From Candidatus Bathyarchaeota archaeon (GTDB lineage Archaea; Thermoproteota; Bathyarchaeia; Bathyarchaeales; Bathyarchaeaceae), in NCBI GenBank assembly GCA_014859755.1, contig JACUTO010000047.1, positions 1 through 10,015 on the forward strand: a stretch of DNA of 10,015 nucleotides. The letters are read 5' to 3'. The notes beneath the pieces are model-generated. The model did no database searches and was not told where the DNA came from. It worked only from the letters and a program-made list of their open reading frames with translations. Each line of letters opens with the position of its first letter. The first letter of the stretch is position 1. A program made the position numbers and the translations under genes. Shown piece by piece: positions 6,863 through 10,015 of the stretch.

Positions 6863-7801
6863 ATGGTAATGTGCACCTTGTGTAAGAGGAAAGAAGCTGT
6901 TTTCATGCGTCGTTACTCAGGGGAGAAACTTTGTGGAAGATGCTTTTGTAAATCTATGGAAAGCAAAGTGCGAGGAACGATTTCTAAGTACGAGATGTTT
7001 GAACCGAAAGACAGAATTATGGTGGCTGTTTCCGGAGGGAAAGACAGCGTAACTCTCCTCCACATACTGACAAAGATTGAAAAAGCCTTCCCAGACGCAG
7101 CTCTCAGCGCCGTCACAGTTGATGAAGGAATAAAGGGCTACAGGGACGAGGCTCTAAAAGTCGCCAAGAAGAACTGCCAAAAGCTTGGCGTCGAACACGT
7201 AGTGACCTCCTTCAAGGAAATGTACGGCTACGAATTAGACGAAATCGTAAACATGATCCGACAGAGGAAAAAGAAGGGATTAACACCCTGCTCCTACTGT
7301 GGAGTGCTGAGAAGAAGAGCCCTAAACACAGCAGCTCGAGAGGCAGGCGTGGACAAACTTGCCACGGCCCACAGTCTCGACGACGAAACCCAAACCATGC
7401 TTCTCAACATCATTCACGGCGATGCCCTACGGATAGCGCGGGCCAAGCCTGTGTTAACCGTGATACATCCAAAACTTGTACAGCGCGTGAAACCAGTCTG
7501 CGAAGTGCCGGAAAAAGAAATCGCTTTCTACGCATACCTGAGAAGAATCGAGTTTCAAAGTATCCCCTGCCCTTACGCCCAAACCGCCCTAAGAAATGAC
7601 ATACGAACCATGCTCAATCGCTTGGAAGAAAAGCACGCTGGAATAAAATTCACCGTCTTCAGATCCATGGAAAGGATTAGACCAGCGCTGGAAGCTATGG
7701 CGGAAGAAGCAAAGTTACAGAACTGCAGAAAATGTGGAGAACCAACTGTCGGAAAACTTTGCAAACCGTGCCAAATGCTACAAGAACTACGTGTTTTTTA
7801 G
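6863..7801 (+). CDS. ttuA: TtuA/Ncs6-type tRNA 2-thiouridine synthase (PP-loop ATPase)
   Basis: PP-loop enzyme that adenylates a tRNA uridine and replaces its 2-oxygen with sulfur, taking sulfur from a ubiquitin-like carrier. Target (U54 as in TtuA or U34 as in Ncs6) cannot be decided here. The 312 residues show the full architecture: an N-terminal zinc ribbon with Cys4, Cys7, Cys24 and Cys27; the ATP pyrophosphatase loop VAVSGGKDS at about 54-62; and the three cysteines expected to hold the [4Fe-4S] cluster, Cys143 and Cys146 (PCSYCGVLRRR) and Cys236 (IPCPYA). HSLDDETQT is at 170-178. A C-terminal zinc ribbon carries Cys288, Cys291, Cys300 and Cys303. The ATG at 6863 is used; ATG 6869 is an alternative and would lose only two residues. 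The leader carries a hairpin. Divergent from cutA. Confidence 0.94.
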   Translation: MVMCTLCKRKEAVFMRRYSGEKLCGRCFCKSMESKVRGTISKYEMFEPKDRIMVAVSGGKDSVTLLHILTKIEKAFPDAALSAVTVDEGIKGYRDEALKVAKKNCQKLGVEHVVTSFKEMYGYELDEIVNMIRQRKKKGLTPCSYCGVLRRRALNTAAREAGVDKLATAHSLDDETQTMLLNIIHGDALRIARAKPVLTVIHPKLVQRVKPVCEVPEKEIAFYAYLRRIEFQSIPCPYAQTALRNDIRTMLNRLEEKHAGIKFTVFRSMERIRPALEAMAEEAKLQNCRKCGEPTVGKLCKPCQMLQELRVF

Positions 7802-7810
7802 ATGGATCAT

Positions 7811-7825
7811 AGAAAAACCCTTTTT
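7811..7825 (+). terminator. Possible ttuA terminator (T-tract after a short A/T hairpin)
   Basis: Ten nt after the ttuA stop, A5-CCC-T5 forms a small hairpin and ends in TTTTT. Archaeal RNA polymerase terminates at such T-runs. The stem is weak, so the T-run is the main evidence. Confidence 0.4.
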
Positions 7826-7858
7826 CAGAGATGTTTTCTACTAAAGTTGTGAACCCCG

Positions 7859-8302
7859 TTGACAGTGCTTTCCGACGAGGAAATACTTGAACATTTGAAA
7901 AACGGAGAGATTAAGATTACACCCTTTGAAACTTCTTGTCTCAACCCTGCTGGTTACGACTTAAGGTCTTCCAGCGAGGTAGTTATAAAACCTAAACAAT
8001 ATGAACTGACAGCCACTTTGGAAACCGTTGAATTGGGGTTAAAGGTAACGGCTTTCCTTCACATACGTTCTTCACTTGCAAGAGAAGGTATCATCGGAAG
8101 TTTCGCTGTTGTAGACCCAGGATTTCGCGGGCAACTAACACTTAATCTTCATAACGCCGGAGAGAAGGAGATCACGATAAAGGAAAGAGAACCGATAGTT
8201 CAAATAGTTTTCCATAAGCTTGGAGGCTCAGCGAGAAAAGGTTACGGCGGATTATACCAAAACAGCAGAGGAATAGTCCCGAGCAAACGACTCAAGCTTT
8301 GA
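7859..8302 (+). CDS. dut: Probable dUTPase of the dCTP-deaminase-like archaeal family
   Basis: Trimeric dUTPase/dCTP-deaminase fold enzyme of 147 residues. The expected reaction is dUTP to dUMP plus PPi, keeping uracil out of DNA. Family landmarks are NPAGYDLR (29-36), the RSSLAREG motif (70-77), VVDPGFRGQLTLNLHN (84-99) and a C-terminal glycine-rich GGLYQNSRG that should close over the nucleotide. In dCTP deaminases the segment reads LTLEL and its Glu is the deamination catalyst; here it is Asn96. With the short length and the IIGSFAVVDPG wording, this matches the archaeal dUTPase subfamily better than true deaminases. The start is TTG 7859 (MTVLSDEE); GTG 7865 is equally plausible and would begin MLSDEE as in Pyrococcus homologues. 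It converges on the SRP RNA gene, 17 nt away. Bifunctional dCTP deaminase is the main alternative. Confidence 0.85.
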   Translation: MTVLSDEEILEHLKNGEIKITPFETSCLNPAGYDLRSSSEVVIKPKQYELTATLETVELGLKVTAFLHIRSSLAREGIIGSFAVVDPGFRGQLTLNLHNAGEKEITIKEREPIVQIVFHKLGGSARKGYGGLYQNSRGIVPSKRLKL

Positions 8303-8319
8303 TCAGAATTATAATCCTA

Positions 8320-8638
8320 GGCGGCGAGTCACCTTGGTTCGACGCCCAGTTTTCGCCAGGTTCCTCAACCTCTTTACTCGTACCCGCAACCCCTCAAGCG
8401 CTGAACGTCCAAGCTTAGGTTGCTCCCTCCCGGGCCTGGCCAGGTTCGCCTGGCAAACGCGGTCCACAGCCTCCCTACGAAGGTTGCTCCACGACCGCCA
8501 GCCCCAAGGGACGGATAGTCACGGTTAGAGGACTGGGGAATCCTGACGATCTTTGACGCCTCGCCAAGGCTCTCAGCCCGTCCTATAGAGGGTTTACGGT
8601 TCAGGGGACCCCTAGCCCCCCGCCTAAGACCCGCCGCC
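8320..8638 (-). ncRNA. ffs: Signal recognition particle 7S RNA (archaeal SRP RNA)
   Basis: RNA scaffold of the SRP, binding SRP19 and SRP54 to target membrane and secreted proteins. The minus strand of this G+C-rich block contains the helix 8 core GCCAGGCCCGGGAGGGAGC (8442 down to 8422), with the asymmetric-loop residues and GNRA-type tetraloop GGGA, followed by AACC. The 5' end has the archaeal Alu-domain pattern: GGGGGGCUAGGGGUCCCCUG followed by AACCGUAAACC (about 8624-8590). Ends are set by helix 1: GGCGGCGGGUC (8638-8628) pairs with GACUCGCCGCC (8330-8320) with a single G-U. The resulting length of about 319 nt fits archaeal 7S RNAs, and the 5' end lies about 27 nt from the TATA box centre. 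Ends may be off by a few nt. Open frames on either strand here are accidental. Confidence 0.95.
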
Positions 8639-8660
8639 AAGAAAACTGATGTTCTTAGAA

Positions 8661-8670
8661 GGTATAAAAG
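8661..8670 (-). promoter_or_regulatory. TATA box of the SRP RNA gene
   Basis: On the minus strand CTTTTATACC is a near-consensus archaeal TATA box, preceded by the A-rich AACAAA as a BRE-like element. Its centre is about 27 nt from the RNA 5' end deduced from helix 1 pairing, the normal archaeal distance. Confidence 0.75.
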
Positions 8671-8737
8671 TTTGTTAATATCCCAGGGCTAGCCGGTACT
8701 AAAACCGTCGTCGAACTCTCCTTCTTATTCGTTTTTT

Positions 8738-9841
8738 TCAATGAACTCTTTCTGCTTCAACTCTCATCATGGCTTCTCTGGGAGTCTTTTCTGGAACTTG
8801 ATCCTTGACTTTGACTAGCTTTATGGCGTCGTTTGGACAATGGTAGGCACAAAGTCCACATCCTATGCATCTTTCCTCTAAGAAGAGGATTCTCTCTGGC
8901 TCGTTATCGTGGGGGGCATGGTATACGTTTGCCTCCATGGGGCAAATACGGACACACTTCCTACACGTATTGCAGAGTTCATCATCTCTCACAGGAAGAA
9001 AGTTTGACTTTGCGAAGGCTCTAGGATTGTGCAGTTCGGTGAGACCTCTCAGGGTTATGCAGGCGCAAGTACAACAATTGCAAACGAGCATGGGTCTCGT
9101 CTGCGTATTTACAGTAGTATGGACCAAACCCGCCTTTTCGCACTCTTCTAGCAATTCCAGTGCCTCTTCAACGCTTAAGTAGCGTCCATGCCCTCTCTCC
9201 ACCATAAAATCCGCCGTATAATCGAAGACGATACAGGTTTCTAAAGGGTGATTACATGGCTTCTTTAATCTACAGGCACAGTTAATAACAGCTATTTTTC
9301 GAGAAGTTTTGATGAATTCGGACATTTTCTCGTAAGGAAAGATTGCAAGGTTCGTGCTTATTTTCTTGTCAAGGGTTATAGTTTTTTCAACAGGCATCAC
9401 TCGTGCAAAAGGATAGTTAGAGGCACCTCCTTCCATGCCACCCCCGCTCACATAATATTTTTCGAAAAGTTCTGCCACTTTCCGTCTTTCATCAGAATCG
9501 CGGCCGGAGGAGAAATAGAGCTCAAACATGCCTGGAACCATTGGCATCAGAGAGTAGTATACGTTGCCGTCGCTCTTGCTTGTGAATCTGAAAAGCAAGC
9601 CCCTCGAAACCAAACGATCTACAATCGCTTGAACCCTTTCCCGAGGCTTTCCTGTCCTTTCAACAATCTGATCCATTGTTTCAGCGTCTTGGTAAGGAGC
9701 CGTAAAATGCGTTAAGAATTCAGCCTCTTCCTCGGTGAACAGCGTCCTGAGCATTTCCATTGACTCTCTCGTTCTCTGAACCTTTATGGGCCACAAACTG
9801 ATTTTTTGCCTTAGTTTCTCGTAAACGTCAGCTTCTGCCAT
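8738..9841 (-). CDS. HTH-containing double [4Fe-4S] ferredoxin-type protein, function unknown
   Basis: A 367-residue cytosolic iron-sulfur protein with no signal peptide or membrane segment. The ATG at 9841 has AGGTAGGG upstream; a TTG at 9847 would add two residues (numbering below uses the TTG start). Residues about 30-105 look like a winged helix (MDQIVERTGKPRERVQAIVDRLVSRG...). The middle has two cysteine clusters: CACRLKKPCNHPLETC (Cys190, 192, 198, 205) and VCNCCTCAC (Cys256, 258, 259, 261, 263). The C-terminal third is a dicluster ferredoxin: CNTCRKCVRICP (Cys292, 295, 298, 302) and CIGCGLCAYHCP (Cys327, 330, 333, 337). The layout matches a recurrent archaeal and bacterial family of ferredoxin-like proteins of undefined role. 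It could be an electron carrier or redox-sensing regulator; I cannot choose. It stands alone between the SRP RNA and a tRNA gene. Confidence 0.85.
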   Translation of the reverse strand: MAEADVYEKLRQKISLWPIKVQRTRESMEMLRTLFTEEEAEFLTHFTAPYQDAETMDQIVERTGKPRERVQAIVDRLVSRGLLFRFTSKSDGNVYYSLMPMVPGMFELYFSSGRDSDERRKVAELFEKYYVSGGGMEGGASNYPFARVMPVEKTITLDKKISTNLAIFPYEKMSEFIKTSRKIAVINCACRLKKPCNHPLETCIVFDYTADFMVERGHGRYLSVEEALELLEECEKAGLVHTTVNTQTRPMLVCNCCTCACITLRGLTELHNPRAFAKSNFLPVRDDELCNTCRKCVRICPMEANVYHAPHDNEPERILFLEERCIGCGLCAYHCPNDAIKLVKVKDQVPEKTPREAMMRVEAERVH

Positions 9842-9883
9842 AAACAACCCTACCTAGTGAAAACAGACATAGGGTTCCTCTTC

Positions 9884-9894
9884 TTAATAAATAA
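9884..9894 (-). promoter_or_regulatory. TATA box of the HTH-ferredoxin gene
   Basis: TTATTTATTAA on the minus strand centres about 48 nt before the ATG at 9841. A start about 25 nt downstream gives a leader of roughly 20 nt that contains the AGGTAGGG ribosome-binding site. Confidence 0.55.
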
Positions 9895-9984
9895 TACAGA
9901 AATTTGTGATGAAAAAATGGACAAAAATCCAAAGTATCCGGCTAAACTTCGACTCGCTCAGTGAATTTAAACATATTGTGCACT

Positions 9985-9996
9985 AAAAGATTAAAA
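9985..9996 (-). terminator. T-rich terminator after the tRNA
   Basis: On the minus strand, immediately after the encoded CCA, TTTTAATCTTTT offers two T-runs, the usual archaeal stop signal for stable-RNA genes. The rest of the gap to the ferredoxin TATA box (about 9897-9984) shows nothing I can identify. Confidence 0.4.
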
Positions 9997-9997
9997 T

Positions 9998-10015
9998 TGG
10001 TGCTCCGGCCGGGAT
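9998..10015 (-). tRNA. 3' end of a tRNA gene, probably tRNA-Glu (cut by window edge)
   Basis: The last 18 bases, read on the minus strand, are ATCCCGGCCGGAGCACCA. They fit tRNA positions 59-76: end of the T loop (A59, U60), T-stem 3' strand CCCGG, acceptor 3' strand CCGGAGC, discriminator A73, and an encoded CCA. The implied 5' acceptor strand is GCUCCGG, the pattern of archaeal tRNA-Glu. The anticodon lies outside the window, so the amino acid is an inference. Downstream on the same strand, TTTTAATCTTTT (9985-9996) is a plausible terminator. Confidence 0.7.

Noticed and set aside
7859..8302. Plain dCTP deaminase annotation
   Set aside because: The catalytic Glu position is Asn96 and the protein is short, matching archaeal dUTPases better.
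8334..8640. Open frames of 88 (minus) and 64 (plus) codons in the G+C-rich block
   Set aside because: The block is the SRP RNA gene; the translations resemble no family and run through helix 1 and helix 8 sequences.
1..10015. CRISPR arrays, insertion sequences, prophage or long repeats
   Set aside because: No regularly spaced repeats, transposase or integrase motifs, or long direct or inverted repeats were seen; gene content is housekeeping throughout.

Overview
The window is archaeal. The tyrosyl-tRNA synthetase tail, archaeal DnaG-type Toprim protein, Pelota, TtuA/Ncs6-type tRNA thiolase, archaeal dUTPase-like protein, family-B polymerase and 7S (SRP) RNA are all of archaeal type. TATA-like boxes lie about 25 nt ahead of several likely transcript starts, and TTG starts are used. 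Protein wording (a MGLQGP-containing TyrRS, the PolB motifs, the HTH-ferredoxin) suggests a Thermoproteota/TACK lineage, perhaps Bathyarchaeia. That placement is inference. The 7S RNA is clearly richer in G+C than the surrounding coding DNA, as often seen in heat-adapted archaea.

Layout, left to right. Bases 1-2139 (+): the 3' part of tyrS, a small Toprim protein, then dnaG. Bases 2142-4517 (-): a family-B DNA polymerase whose stop is only 2 nt from the dnaG stop. Its polymerase motifs are intact but its proofreading exonuclease motifs are degraded. Bases 4615-5694 (+): pelA, divergent from polB across a short promoter region. Bases 5715-6753 (-): a cutA/nucleotidyltransferase pair with an 8-nt overlap. 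Bases 6863-7801 (+): ttuA, divergent from cutA, with a strong hairpin in its leader. Bases 7859-8302 (+): a dUTPase of the dCTP-deaminase fold. Bases 8320-8638 (-): the SRP RNA gene with its own TATA box. Bases 8738-9841 (-): an HTH plus double [4Fe-4S] ferredoxin protein. Bases 9998-10015 (-): the last 18 nt of a tRNA gene, probably tRNA-Glu, cut by the window edge.

Almost everything here is information-processing housekeeping: tRNA charging and thiolation, ribosome rescue, protein targeting, RNA degradation or priming, DNA synthesis and dNTP sanitation. There are no insertion sequences, CRISPR arrays, phage genes or large repeats. The observations most worth following are the proofreading-dead PolB, the Asn at the deaminase catalytic Glu position in the dUTPase, the Cys-rich HTH-ferredoxin of unknown role, the adjacent pair of Toprim genes, and the ttuA leader hairpin.
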